A stretch of DNA of 42,146 nt from Phycisphaeraceae bacterium (GCA_020851735.1 JADZCD010000063.1:1-42146), one strand, 5' to 3'. Shown: positions 23,224-32,482, counted from the first letter of the stretch. Numbers and translations: made by a program. The notes: generated from the letters alone by a model not told the origin.

Positions 23224-23331
23224 ATTTCATTGTTTACGCCCGGACCTCTTGCCACCAGAAGCCGTCGGCCCGATAGTGATAGCAGCCCCCCCGGACCCCC
23301 GGAAGCCCGGAAGCCAAGCCCGGAGTAGATT

Positions 23332-24201
23332 ATGGCTGCACCGCACGTAAACGACGCTTCGTTGCCGTTCCTGGAGCATGGGCGGATGGTGTTGGCGTTT
23401 TCCGGGTGGATGGACGGCGGGGACGTGTCGACGGGGACGGTGGAGTGTTTGATTGCGAAGCTGGACGCGCAGCCGCTGGCGGAACTGAATGGGGAGCACG
23501 CGTATTTGTGGAGTTTTCCGGGGCCGATGGAAGTGTCGGCGTTGTTTCGCCCGCTGGTGACGATTGAGAACGGGCTGATCACGCATTTTCAGGCCCCGGC
23601 GAGCCAGTTTTATATCTGTGCGGCCCAGCGGCTGGTGTTGTTTGCCGGGCGCGAGCCGAACTTCGGGTGGGGACGCTATGCGCAGGAGCTGTTCGGCTTG
23701 GCGCAGCGGATGGGGATCGAGCGGTTTTACTTTATCGGCAGCATCGGCGGGGCGGTGCCGCACACGCGCGAGCCGCGGCTGTTCGGGTCGGTGTCGGACG
23801 AAGAGATGAAAAAGGAAGTGGAAAAGCTCAGCCCGAGGTTTTTGAATTATGAGGGGCCGGCGAGCATTGCTTCGTATCTTTGTCGGCAGGCGCAGGAACG
23901 CGGGCTGGGGATGGCCAGCCTGGTGGCGGAAATCCCGGCGTATATTCAGGGGCGGAATGTGCGCTGTATTGAGTCGATGTCGCGCCGGATCGGGGCGTTT
24001 CTGGGCCTGGCGCTGGATTTAGAGGACCTGCGGCAAAGCAGCGACGAGCAGGAGAAGCGGCTGGGCGAGACGGTGGCGGAGCGGCAGGACCTGGCGGAGC
24101 TGATCGCCAAGCTCGAGTCGGACTACGACAACGAGATCTTCAACACGGAGATGGGGGATTTTAAGGTCTGGCTGGAGCAGCACGGGCTAAGGCTGGACTG
24201 A
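23332..24201 (+). CDS. PAC2-family protein
   Basis: 289 residues. It begins with the typical PAC2 pattern (MVLAFSGWMDGGDVSTGTV near residue 20), then FYFIGSIGGAVPHTREPRLFG and a later LVAEIPAYIQGRN. PAC2 proteins are related to archaeal and eukaryotic proteasome assembly chaperones; bacterial members have no agreed function. The C-terminal helical segment (about 220-285) is charged and may form a coiled coil. It stands alone, between a terminator and the converging pseudopilin gene. Confidence 0.85.
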   Translation: MAAPHVNDASLPFLEHGRMVLAFSGWMDGGDVSTGTVECLIAKLDAQPLAELNGEHAYLWSFPGPMEVSALFRPLVTIENGLITHFQAPASQFYICAAQRLVLFAGREPNFGWGRYAQELFGLAQRMGIERFYFIGSIGGAVPHTREPRLFGSVSDEEMKKEVEKLSPRFLNYEGPASIASYLCRQAQERGLGMASLVAEIPAYIQGRNVRCIESMSRRIGAFLGLALDLEDLRQSSDEQEKRLGETVAERQDLAELIAKLESDYDNEIFNTEMGDFKVWLEQHGLRLD

Positions 24202-24247
24202 GCGGCGGCAGTCGGGGCGACAGGCGCGAGCTTGCTCTTGGCGGCGT

Positions 24248-25096
24248 TTAGTTGCCTGATTGGCTGGGCGGGCCGACCTGGATGTAGTGCATGTCCTTGG
24301 TGGTGACATTGCGCCAGACAAAGCGGGTGCCCGAGCTGCTCATTTTGGACCACAGTTTGGGCAAGAAGATTTCGGGATATGCCTCAGACAGGGGTTTGGT
24401 GGCAGCGTAGGGCGTGTCGCGGTTGACCTTTATGCGGGCGACGTGGCCGTCGACAAAGGCGAAGGACAAGCTGCCGGCCTTGAGCTGCTCCAGATCATCC
24501 CGGGTGCCGCCGGTGTACCAATTGGCGGCGGCGATGGTGTGTTCGAATTGAGCCACCGCGGCCAGGGGCATGTCGGGCTCCATGACCATCGGGCAGCGGG
24601 AAGTGTCCTCGGCGGTTTCCGGGCGTTGGAAGATCGCATAGCGATTTAAGACATAGTCGATGGTCCAGGTGCGTTTGGCTCCGCCGTAGACTTCCTGGGG
24701 GAATTTGCGGTGATTGTCGATTACCGGGCAGTCGAAGGCGGCGGGATCGTCCGTGACATAGTCGCCTTTAAGAAGCTGGGCGAACCAGGTTTTGTCAGCT
24801 TCCTCGGGGGTCTGCGGAGGATTGCGTACGCCCCAGTCGTTGGTGTAAGGCGGAATGTCCTTGGCATTGGTGCGCCGGTCCGGAGGCAGGTAGCCGTCGT
24901 GGTCAGCGGCGTAGCTGAGGTTGGCCTGAGCCATGCTGCGGGAGTTGGCCTGGCAAGCAGTGACCTTGGCGCTAAGGCGCGCTGAGCCTAGGGAAGGCAG
25001 GAGAATACCGATCAGCAGGGCGATGATGCTGATCACCACCAGAAGTTCGATGAGCGTAAAGGCGCCGGTGCGATGCGAAAGTGACCTGGTGGGCAT
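24248..25096 (-). CDS. Type II secretion/type IV pilin-like prepilin
   Basis: 282 residues. The ATG at 25096 follows AGAGG by 6 bases. A short basic leader ends in G at residue 11, then the class III prepilin signal FTLIELLVVISIIALLIGILLP with the conserved glutamate at +5. A prepilin peptidase would cut after the glycine and methylate the phenylalanine. The rest is soluble; LSFAFVDGHVARIK near 220 is the ending typical of the many planctomycete prepilin-like proteins. Its role (pilus, secretion pseudopilin or other surface use) is unknown, and no pilus genes are near it. Confidence 0.85.
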   Translation of the reverse strand: MPTRSLSHRTGAFTLIELLVVISIIALLIGILLPSLGSARLSAKVTACQANSRSMAQANLSYAADHDGYLPPDRRTNAKDIPPYTNDWGVRNPPQTPEEADKTWFAQLLKGDYVTDDPAAFDCPVIDNHRKFPQEVYGGAKRTWTIDYVLNRYAIFQRPETAEDTSRCPMVMEPDMPLAAVAQFEHTIAAANWYTGGTRDDLEQLKAGSLSFAFVDGHVARIKVNRDTPYAATKPLSEAYPEIFLPKLWSKMSSSGTRFVWRNVTTKDMHYIQVGPPSQSGN

Positions 25097-25475
25097 GTCG
25101 ACCTCTTTTGGATAACGGGCGACGACCAATGAAAACCAAAACCTACGCAGTCGCAGCTTACGAAGGGCTGCCGAGATCACTGCGCCCGGAGATAAATGGA
25201 GATACCCGTCTAGGTTAAATGATGCATCGCTAAAAAAGAAAAATCAAGGGGTTTTTGTGAAAAAGCAGGAATGTGTGTGTATATCCCAAAAAAATAGAGG
25301 TTACATGCGCGTTTTGGCAATTGGGCCAGGCTAGTCGGCTGAGGTTTATATTTCCGCGGCCAGGGGACATGCCATTGGCTGGGGGGGCTATTGTTTAGCG
25401 GCGGGACGGGGCGAAAAAGGCTTTATTCGTCCGTGGGGAAAGGGAAAGCCGAGAGATGGGGACAAGGAGGCAGTT
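25097..25475. other. Intergenic region between divergent pseudopilin and ddl genes
   Basis: About 380 bases with several A-rich tracts (around 25230-25300) and no gene. It must hold both promoters, but I cannot fix either one by consensus. The ddl ribosome binding site is AAGGAGG (25464-25470). Confidence 0.5.
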
Positions 25476-26510
25476 GTGACTATAGGAAGTGCCACAGGCA
25501 AACCCTTTAAGGTGATGGTATTAGCCGGCGGGCCGGATCGGGAACGCCCGGTGAGTCTGTTAAGCGGGGCAGAGGTGTCTTCCGGGTTGCAGGAAGCGGG
25601 CTACGAGGTAATTCAGCGGGACATCGGGCCCGACAAGCTGGAGGCTTTGGATGAATTTGAGAAGTGGGGGGGGCAGGTGGTTTTTCCCGCTCTGCACGGG
25701 TCCTGGGGCGAGGGCGGTCCGCTGCAGAAGGAATTGGAGAAGCGGAATCTGCACTTTGTCGGCTGCCAGGCGGAGGTGGCGGAGCGGTGCATGAACAAAA
25801 TTCGCACCAAGACGATCTGGGCGGAGAAGGGTCTGCCTACCCCGCATTGGGAGATGGTCGAACGCGGCGGGCGACTTTCGTTGCCCGTGCCGGCGGTCAT
25901 CAAGCCGCCCTGCGAGGGCAGCAGTATTGATGTGGCGATCTGTCATGATGCCGAGCAGCTTAAGGAAGCGTTCGGTCGGCTGAGCAAGGTTCACCATCAG
26001 CTCCTGGTGGAGGAATTTATTACCGGCAAAGAGCTGACGGTGGGTATCATCGGGGAACAGGATTCAGTGACCAGTGAATCCGGATCATCCGGGGGCAGGC
26101 TTAGTGAGCTGCAGGGAAAGCGCGGCAAGAAGGTCTGGTCCTTGCCGGTGATTGAGATCGTCCCGGCCACGTCGTTCTACGACTATCAGGCCAAATATCA
26201 GCGCGAGGACACGCAATATCGATTTGAGATCGATCTGCCGGCCGCGGTGCTTAAGGAGGTTTCGGACTTAGCGGTGAAGGCTTATGCCTGTTTAGGCTGC
26301 CGGCATCTGAGCCGGGTGGACGTGATGGTGGATAAGCAAAATCGCCCGTGGCTTTTGGAAGTCAATACCATGCCTGGGTTTACCAGCCATTCTCTGTTGC
26401 CTAAAGCGGCGGCGAAGGCGGGGATCAGCTTCAGTCAGTTGGTGGATCGGCTGGTTCGCTTGGCGGCGGCGGAACATGTGGGCGAACCGGCGGGCTCCGG
26501 CAAACGGTAA
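25476..26510 (+). CDS. ddl: D-alanine--D-alanine ligase
   Basis: 344 residues starting at GTG behind AAGGAGG. The ATP-grasp enzyme joins two D-alanines for peptidoglycan. Visible motifs: VLAGGPDRERPVSL near 15, FPALHGSWGEGGPLQ (70-84), PAVIKPPCEGSS (139-150), LLVEEFITGKELTVG (176-190), RVDVMVD and LLEVNTMPGFTSHSL, where the E and N bind magnesium. Residues about 194-222, between the conserved ELTVGII and LPVIEI, are a Ser/Gly/Lys-rich insertion that usual Ddl enzymes lack. Its DNA includes TCATCCGGGGGC, a variant of the repeat core. Next to an FtsQ-like gene, as in division/cell-wall clusters. Confidence 0.92.
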   Translation: MTIGSATGKPFKVMVLAGGPDRERPVSLLSGAEVSSGLQEAGYEVIQRDIGPDKLEALDEFEKWGGQVVFPALHGSWGEGGPLQKELEKRNLHFVGCQAEVAERCMNKIRTKTIWAEKGLPTPHWEMVERGGRLSLPVPAVIKPPCEGSSIDVAICHDAEQLKEAFGRLSKVHHQLLVEEFITGKELTVGIIGEQDSVTSESGSSGGRLSELQGKRGKKVWSLPVIEIVPATSFYDYQAKYQREDTQYRFEIDLPAAVLKEVSDLAVKAYACLGCRHLSRVDVMVDKQNRPWLLEVNTMPGFTSHSLLPKAAAKAGISFSQLVDRLVRLAAAEHVGEPAGSGKR

Positions 26511-26641
26511 GTCAGTGGCGGCAGGGAGTCTGGGGGGATTCCGGGGAATTCCGGGGGGGGGCGGGTTAATGGGGGGTTTGGAAGTGATTTGCCGATAAAT
26601 AGAGACCTGGGCGGGGTTCTTAGAAGGATGGCAGGAGGACG

Positions 26642-27625
26642 ATGTTCAGCGGATGGTTCTTCAAGTCGAAGAAGGGCGCCAAGAAGAGCAAGAGTGCGCG
26701 ATCGGTGGGCCCCAAGTGGGACCCGGCCAAGACGCTTAAGACGTTGCAGGCGATCGGTGTCGGCTGCCTGGCGGTGTTGCTGGTCGTGGGTTGGTGGGGC
26801 GGGGAAAAGCTGCTATTGGAGTATCAACACGAGCGGCAGGTCGGGCGGGCGCCGACTTTGGACGACGTTCGGCTGGCGAATCCGCCGGGTTGGATGAGCC
26901 CGCAGGTGGAAGCGGAATTGCGGGTGTGCGTGGCGGAGCAGCTTAGTGCCGATCCATTGGACCGGGCGAGTCTGGTGCGGAGTTTGTACGCTTTGGCGGC
27001 CAATCCCTGGGTGGAGAAGGCCAACAAGCTCGAACGCTGGGGTCAGAAGGTATGGGTGACGGCTGAATATCGCCAACCGGTGGCCCTGGTGGAGCAGGAC
27101 GGGCATTACCTGCTGGTGGACGGCATGGGCGTGCGCTTGCCGGGGGATTATGGTCAGGAACAGTTGAGCATGGTGGGTTTGCCGGTGTTGTGGGGCGTCG
27201 CGGAGCCTTCGCCGCAGGAAGGCATGCCCTGGCCGGGGGAGGACCTGCATGCGGGGCTGGATTTATTGGCGTTTTTGCGGAACGAATCATTTTTAGAGCA
27301 GGTGCGCGGGATCGCGGTGCGGGATGAGCAAGGGCAGGTTCGGCCGATGCTGCTGACCAGCAGCCAGGACGGGCGTGTTTTCTGGGGCAAGCCGCCGGGC
27401 GTGGAATCGCCGGTGGAAGTTCCGGCGGAGGTCAAGCGTCAGCGTCTGGCGGCGGTGTATCACCAGCGGGGGTCGATTGATTTGGGCGGCAAGCGGGTGC
27501 ATGTGTACGGCCCGGCGATTTTTGTCGAACGTGCCGAGCCCGTGGGGGACGAGATCATCGATCTGCCCAGCGGGAAAAAGCCCTTTTCCAAGACGCCCAC
27601 GTCCACAGCTTCTCGAACGCGGTAG
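26642..27625 (+). CDS. ftsQ: FtsQ/DivIB-like cell division protein
   Basis: 327 residues. GGAGG lies before the ATG. A basic cytoplasmic tail (1-35) precedes one membrane helix (about 36-58). The periplasmic part has a POTRA/FtsQ-like pattern: ANPWVEKANKLERWGQKVWV, EYRQPVALVEQDGHYLLVD and GMGVRLPGDY, i.e. the typical P-hydrophobic-V then 'P-V-A-V ... Y-L-V-D-G-V-L' order. The gene follows ddl directly (130 bases), as in the dcw cluster, which supports the call. Sequence similarity to known FtsQ is weak, so it remains a structural-pattern assignment. The last 30 residues are lysine/threonine-rich. Confidence 0.65.
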   Translation: MFSGWFFKSKKGAKKSKSARSVGPKWDPAKTLKTLQAIGVGCLAVLLVVGWWGGEKLLLEYQHERQVGRAPTLDDVRLANPPGWMSPQVEAELRVCVAEQLSADPLDRASLVRSLYALAANPWVEKANKLERWGQKVWVTAEYRQPVALVEQDGHYLLVDGMGVRLPGDYGQEQLSMVGLPVLWGVAEPSPQEGMPWPGEDLHAGLDLLAFLRNESFLEQVRGIAVRDEQGQVRPMLLTSSQDGRVFWGKPPGVESPVEVPAEVKRQRLAAVYHQRGSIDLGGKRVHVYGPAIFVERAEPVGDEIIDLPSGKKPFSKTPTSTASRTR

Positions 27626-28113
27626 GAAACCACAGCCCTGGTAATTTAGGTAAAGCCCGGAGAGAACTACCGGGCGGGTGACTATTTGGAGGGTTTGGGA
27701 TTGTTGCCGGGGGCGAGAAGAATGCTGAATGCGGAGTGTTGAATGCCGAATGCGACCCCAAAACCTGGGCGTCAACCCCGAATTCCTGCTCCAGACTCGA
27801 GCCCGTGTGCATTATTCGTCATTCGCCATTCGCCATTCGGTATTCGTCATTATTTGCTTCCGGGGGGTACTTCCGGGGGGTTATCGGGCGCGGAAGGGGT
27901 TTTGGGACTGGGAGGGGACAGTATTTGGATGCAGAAGTCGGGGTGGGTCGATAGGATCAGATAGGTGACAAAAGTATTCGGTACAGCCCTTTAGGTCGGG
28001 CTGGACTATAGTTTTACGGGCGGAAAGTAACGACAGGGACGACAACCGGATTGGCGCAGGGCCAACCCGGTGGAGAACTGTTTGCAGCGGACCTGGAGTT
28101 GGAAGGAAAGACG
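27626..28113. other. Intergenic region with heptamer repeats before greA
   Basis: About 490 bases without a gene. Heptamer-based inverted arrays occupy 27721-27848, two TTCCGGGGGG units follow (27858-27882), and a hairpin CAGCCC/GGGCTG lies at 27984-28003 just before TATAGT, a possible -10 for greA. Confidence 0.5.
27721..27848. repeat. Degenerate heptamer arrays in inverted orientation
   Basis: Forward arm 27721-27755: five heptamers AATGCTG, AATGCGG, AGTGTTG, AATGCCG, AATGCGA. Reverse arm 27814-27848: ATTCGTC, ATTCGCC, ATTCGCC, ATTCGGT, ATTCGTC. The reverse arm is the complement of the GACGAAT unit that fills the end of the window. Confidence 0.75.
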
Positions 28114-28578
28114 ATGGAGTTCATTACCGCGGACGAGAAGAAGACGTTGGAACAGAAGCTTACGGATCTGAAGGCGAATCGGCCGGTGCTGACCAATCGC
28201 ATCGCCGAGGCCCGGGCCCTGGGCGATTTGAAGGAGAACGCGGACTATCACGCCGCGCGCGACGACCAGGGCTTGAACGAGGCGGAGATCCGCCGGCTTG
28301 AAGAGCGCTTAAAGAGCGCGAAGGTGGCGGATGAAAAACAGGTGCCCAAGGACGTGGCGTTTTTAGGTTCGGTCGTACGTCTGCGGGACGTGGAAGACGG
28401 CAGCGAGGATTCGTACAAGCTGGTGGGGGAAGCCACGGGCCGCTTTGACAGCGACGACGTGGAAGTGACGGTGCAGAGCCCGATGGGCGAGGCGATGATG
28501 AAATCGCGCGTGGGCGACGTGATCAAGGTGGACTTGCCGCGCGGGATCAAGCGTTTTGAGGTGGTGGAGATCCGTTAG
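28114..28578 (+). CDS. greA: Transcription elongation factor GreA
   Basis: 154 residues, normal length. GGAAGGAAAG precedes the ATG at 28114; the frame is open upstream to 28051, but that part is not family-like. The N-terminal coiled coil has the tip LGDLKENADYHAARDDQ with D38 and E41, which place a magnesium ion in the RNA polymerase channel to drive cleavage of backtracked RNA. The C-terminal FKBP-like domain has the usual ending (MGEAMMKSRVGDVIKVDLP). Confidence 0.95.
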   Translation: MEFITADEKKTLEQKLTDLKANRPVLTNRIAEARALGDLKENADYHAARDDQGLNEAEIRRLEERLKSAKVADEKQVPKDVAFLGSVVRLRDVEDGSEDSYKLVGEATGRFDSDDVEVTVQSPMGEAMMKSRVGDVIKVDLPRGIKRFEVVEIR

Positions 28579-28654
28579 GAAGGCTCCCCCGGTCAACCCG
28601 GGCTACGGGAAGGCGGGGAGCGGTTAAAGGCAGATGAATTGGAAAGGGCCAGCC

Positions 28655-30553
28655 ATGAGAACAAACCATGTGGGATGGATGGCAGCCGTGATGCTGACGT
28701 GGGCGGGCGTGGCGTGGGGTCAATACGCCGTCGGCGACGGGCGCGGGCTGGACAACAATCTCCAGCAGGGCAGCGGGGGGGCTAATCCCAATGCCGGGCC
28801 CCGGACGTACGGCGCGGTGGGCAATTCGATCGTGACCGGCAACGTGGCGGGCCTGGGGTATTTCCGCGGCGACGTGGGGTACGGCGGGGCGGGCGATTTC
28901 CGCGGCGAAGTGAGCGGCGACAGCTCGTTTCGTTTTCGGGCCAACAGTCTGGGCGCCAGTTTCGGGCGGGCCCCGACCGGCGGGATGGCCAGCACGCCGT
29001 TGCAGGTCTATCGCGAGTCGTCGACGCCCGGCGCGGGCACGGCTGGCGCGTATCGCTTGGGCTCGATCAGCCCCAGCACGGTGATGGGCGGCGGCCTGCA
29101 GGTGGTGCAGCCGACCACGGGCCTGCTGAGTTCCGAATCGTTGACGGGGGAGGCGGCCAATTCGCTGGGCTATGTTTCGCAGGGTAACGGGCAGTTGATG
29201 GAGATCCGCGCTTCGCCGCTGCTGGGCGTGCGCGGCCGGGCGATGACCATCGGCCCGACGGCGGCGGATGGTTCGAGCGGGACGATCAGCGGCTTGGACG
29301 CGCTTTCCGCCCAGGCGTTGGAAGATCAGCAGAAGCAAGATGACCGGACGCTGTCGTCCACGCGCCTGGACAACCAGTTAGGCGGCGGGCAGTTGTCTTC
29401 GACGCTGGTGCAGCCGGTGGCGCCATTGGATGAGCAGGTGGCCCGGATTCAGCAGCAGGGGGCCGGCCCGGAAGGAACGGTGCACGCCAAGCCCGGCGGG
29501 GACGTGTACATGGATCTGCTGGCCCGCATCCAGCAGCAGCAGGCGGGTGGGGCTGAGGCGGAAAAGAAACCGCTGGAGGAAGGCCAGACGCGCGTCCAGC
29601 TCAAGCCTACGCCCGAGCCGGTGACGGCGACGGAGGGCGAGGCGGCCCCGCCTTCGGAAGAAGAAGCGGCTGCCCAGGCGGAAGCCAAAGCCAAAGAGGA
29701 GCAGGCGCGGCGCCAGGCTGCGGGACTGCCTTTGCCGCGTGAAACCGCCAAGACAGCCAAGGGCGAGGACCAGGCCAAGACCGAGGAGCAGCCTAAGGCC
29801 AAAGAGCAGGCGGGCGGACTTGCCCTCAAATACGATTTGCCCGCCATCCACACCATGGCCGGCGAGGAAGATACGCGGATCAACCATTTCTTCCGCCAGG
29901 CGGAAGGCTTGATGGCTGAGGGGCAATACTTCCGGGCGGGGGACGTCTACGTGCAGATTCTGAACCTGCGTCCCGGCGAGCCGATGGCGCGGACGGGTCA
30001 GATCCACGCCCAGATCGGGGCGGGGATGATCCGCTCGGCCGCGTTGAATCTGCGCCGGTTGTATGAGGATCATCCGGAACTGATCGCCGCCCGCTACGAA
30101 GCGCGCCTGCTGCCCAGCGGCGAGCGGCTGGAATTGTTGCACAACGAACTGGAGGAGATGATCCAGGACGGCAATAACAAAACCCTGGAAGCGCCGCTGG
30201 TTCTGGCGTACTTAGGTCGTCAGACCGGCCAGCAGGAAGACCTTGATCGTGGCCTGGCCCTGCTGGAAGGCATTGCGCCAAGCGATTCGCTGGTGGTTTT
30301 GCTTAGGACCATCTGGATCGAACCGGCGCCGGCTGCCACGCAGCCGACCACGCAACCCGCGGCGGAAGAAAAGAACGCGGGCCCTGACGCGGCACAAACT
30401 CCCCCGCCCCCGCCCCCGGAAGCGACTCCGAAGGCTACCCCGGAAGCCACCCCGGAGGCCACGCCCAAAGCCACGCCGGAGAAAACCTCGGAGGGTGCCG
30501 CGGAGACAACGCCGCAAGTAGCCCCGCCGACCGCGGAAGACATCGAATTCTGA
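28655..30553 (+). CDS. Secreted low-complexity protein with helical TPR-like segment
   Basis: About 632 residues from the ATG at 28655 (an ATG at 28634 is also possible); GGAAAGG lies before it. A signal peptide ends at about AWG-Q. The first 150 residues are rich in Gly and Asn, with GDGRGLDNNLQQGSGG, a type of start I associate with planctomycete exported proteins. Residues about 290-400 are Ala/Glu/Gln/Lys-rich and probably disordered or coiled-coil. About 410-545 look like TPR-type helices (RQAEGLMAEGQYFRAGDVYVQ). The tail is Pro/Thr/Glu-rich (ATPEATPEATP repeats). The DNA at 30412 carries GCCCCCGCCCCCGGAAGC, again the repeat core. Function unknown. Confidence 0.6.
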   Translation: MRTNHVGWMAAVMLTWAGVAWGQYAVGDGRGLDNNLQQGSGGANPNAGPRTYGAVGNSIVTGNVAGLGYFRGDVGYGGAGDFRGEVSGDSSFRFRANSLGASFGRAPTGGMASTPLQVYRESSTPGAGTAGAYRLGSISPSTVMGGGLQVVQPTTGLLSSESLTGEAANSLGYVSQGNGQLMEIRASPLLGVRGRAMTIGPTAADGSSGTISGLDALSAQALEDQQKQDDRTLSSTRLDNQLGGGQLSSTLVQPVAPLDEQVARIQQQGAGPEGTVHAKPGGDVYMDLLARIQQQQAGGAEAEKKPLEEGQTRVQLKPTPEPVTATEGEAAPPSEEEAAAQAEAKAKEEQARRQAAGLPLPRETAKTAKGEDQAKTEEQPKAKEQAGGLALKYDLPAIHTMAGEEDTRINHFFRQAEGLMAEGQYFRAGDVYVQILNLRPGEPMARTGQIHAQIGAGMIRSAALNLRRLYEDHPELIAARYEARLLPSGERLELLHNELEEMIQDGNNKTLEAPLVLAYLGRQTGQQEDLDRGLALLEGIAPSDSLVVLLRTIWIEPAPAATQPTTQPAAEEKNAGPDAAQTPPPPPPEATPKATPEATPEATPKATPEKTSEGAAETTPQVAPPTAEDIEF

Positions 30554-30604
30554 TTAGCAGGCAGGCTTACGTCACCGGCAAGGAATGCCAGAAGGACGAA
30601 TCCC

Positions 30605-32482
30605 GTGGACCACGGCCGGTCAAGCGGAGCGATGGGAGCCAAGGGCGGCGAACCTGCGTCGGCAGGTAAGGATGCAGGCCCTGCGCTGCCGGGGGTAATA
30701 CCGGGGGCACTTCCGGGGGCGGGAGCGATTCCGGGGGCGATTCCGGGGGTGGAGAGTGGGGGGAAGTTGGCGCTGACTGATTTTGTCGATCTGGCCACGC
30801 TGCGGAACCTGCAGGAAGGGTTCGCGGAGTTAACGCGTTTAAACACCACCATTCTGGACGCCGGGGGTCAGCCTTTAGTGCCGCAGTCGGACCCGGCGGA
30901 GCGTGAAGCCAGCTACCAGGTGTTGGATTTTCTATTGGGCACGGAGTCCGGCGATGCGGGCCAGCGTTATGTGGCTCCGATCGTGGTTGAGGACCAGGAG
31001 CTGGGCAGCATCGAGGTTAAGTCCGACAGCCGGGAGGAAGCCGAAGCGGAATGGGGGCAGTTGCGGCAGGTGGCGCTGAAGCTGGGCGTGGCCGAGGGGA
31101 GCGTTAAGGACTTAGTCGAAGCGGCGGAGTCGGCCAGTCGGCCCAGCCGGTCGGCGGCGGTGCAGTTTCTGTATCTGCTGGCCAATCACATCACGCGGTT
31201 GTGCTATCAGGAATATCAGCTGCGGCAGCGGGTGGAGGAGCTCAGCTCGCTGTACCGCTTAAGCACGCTGCTATCCAGTCATCGCGACTTAGGGCAATTG
31301 CTTGAAGCGGCGGCGCAATCGGCCGCGGAGGTGCTGGGCGCCAAGGCGGTGAGCATTCGCCTGTTGGACACGCAGACCCACGAGTGGGCGGCCCGGGCGG
31401 TGTCGGGGTTGTCGCGGGCGTTTCTGGAGCGCGGGCCGGCGCTGACCGGCCGCAGTCCGACGCTCAGCAAGGCGCTGGCGGGCGAGGCGGCCTGGCTGGC
31501 GGACGTGCGCGAGGACCCGCGGATCATGACCCGGCAGGAGGCGGATCGGGAAGGCGTGGCCTCGGTGCTGTGCGCGGGGTTGCTGTATCAGGGCAAGGCG
31601 CTGGGGGTGATCCACTGGTTTACCGCTGAGCCCCGGCAATTTAAGAAGGCGGAACTGAAGCTGGCGGTGGCGGTGGGGCAGCTGATCACCGCGGCGGTGG
31701 TCAACGCCCGGCACGACGCCCAGCAGGAAGAGCGGCAGCAGGTGCAGAGGCAGCTGCGGCTGGCCTCGGAAGTGCAACAGAAGATGCTGCCGGCCGCGGT
31801 GCCGCAGGTGCCGCCGTTCGACATTGCCGGGCGGTATGTGCCCAGCTACGAATTGGGCGGGGACTTTTACGACTTAATCGACTTAGGCGGCAGCGTGGGC
31901 GTGGTCATCGGCGACGTGGTGGGCAAGGGGGTGGCGGCGGCGCTTTTGATGGCCAGCGTGCGGGCGGCGATTCGGGCGTTTGCCCAGGAAGTTTATGACT
32001 TGGATGAAATCATCACCCGGGTGAACGTGTCCTTGGCCCGGGACACGCGGGACAAGGAGTTCGCCACGCTGTTCTACGGCGTGTTGGATCCGCGCACGCT
32101 GCGGCTGACGTACTGCAATGCCGGGCATGAGCCGGCCCTGCTGCTGCGGGCGGGGGAGATCATCCGCCTGGAGACGGGGGGCATGGTGCTGGGCGTGGAC
32201 GAAAAGCAGCGCTACGAGCGCGGGCTGATGGACCTGCGTTCGCGTGACACGCTGCTGTTCTACACCGACGGCCTGGTGGACGCGATGGACGGCCAGGGCC
32301 GACGGTTCGGGCGGGAACGGCTGATCGAGACGTTCCGGCAGACCGAAGGGATGTCGGCGGCCAACGCCATGCACCATCTGCTCTGGGCGATGCGGCGGTA
32401 CATCGGGCTAAACCGCGGCGTGGACGACACGACGCTGGTGGTGGTGCGGGTGGATCCGAACGTGGCGCGGATGGGGCTGTAA
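30605..32482 (+). CDS. PP2C-type (SpoIIE/RsbU) phosphatase with PocR-like and GAF domains
   Basis: 625 residues from a GTG (an ATG at 30632 is possible). Residues about 30-55 are a Pro/Gly/Ala repeat coded by TTCCGGGGGCG DNA. Residues 58-140 look like a PocR/ligand-sensing domain (LRNLQEGFAELTRLNTTILDAGGQPL) without its usual cysteines. About 215-370 is a GAF domain. The C-terminal PP2C domain has YELGGDFYDL with D420 and D423, IGDVVGKGVAAALLMA, YCNAGHEPALLL, LLFYTDGLVDA and DDTTLVVV, so the metal-binding acids are kept. Such enzymes dephosphorylate anti-sigma-factor antagonists; the partner protein is not in the window. Confidence 0.85.
   Translation: MDHGRSSGAMGAKGGEPASAGKDAGPALPGVIPGALPGAGAIPGAIPGVESGGKLALTDFVDLATLRNLQEGFAELTRLNTTILDAGGQPLVPQSDPAEREASYQVLDFLLGTESGDAGQRYVAPIVVEDQELGSIEVKSDSREEAEAEWGQLRQVALKLGVAEGSVKDLVEAAESASRPSRSAAVQFLYLLANHITRLCYQEYQLRQRVEELSSLYRLSTLLSSHRDLGQLLEAAAQSAAEVLGAKAVSIRLLDTQTHEWAARAVSGLSRAFLERGPALTGRSPTLSKALAGEAAWLADVREDPRIMTRQEADREGVASVLCAGLLYQGKALGVIHWFTAEPRQFKKAELKLAVAVGQLITAAVVNARHDAQQEERQQVQRQLRLASEVQQKMLPAAVPQVPPFDIAGRYVPSYELGGDFYDLIDLGGSVGVVIGDVVGKGVAAALLMASVRAAIRAFAQEVYDLDEIITRVNVSLARDTRDKEFATLFYGVLDPRTLRLTYCNAGHEPALLLRAGEIIRLETGGMVLGVDEKQRYERGLMDLRSRDTLLFYTDGLVDAMDGQGRRFGRERLIETFRQTEGMSAANAMHHLLWAMRRYIGLNRGVDDTTLVVVRVDPNVARMGL
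30688..30752 (+). repeat. TTCCGGGGGC units inside the phosphatase gene
   Basis: Five related units (CGGGGGTAATA, CCGGGGGCACT, TTCCGGGGGCGGGAGCG, ATTCCGGGGGCG, ATTCCGGGGGTG) encode LPG-I/A-PGA repeats near the N terminus. Confidence 0.7.

Larger units (their letters stand above)
23007..23331. other. Intergenic gap occupied by a repeat element and a terminator
   Basis: No gene. It contains inverted-repeat element copy 2 and a strong terminator (listed separately), then CCCCCGGAAGCCCGGAAGCC (23293-23312), a further member of the GGAAG/CTTCC repeat family, immediately upstream of the PAC2 gene. Confidence 0.65.
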
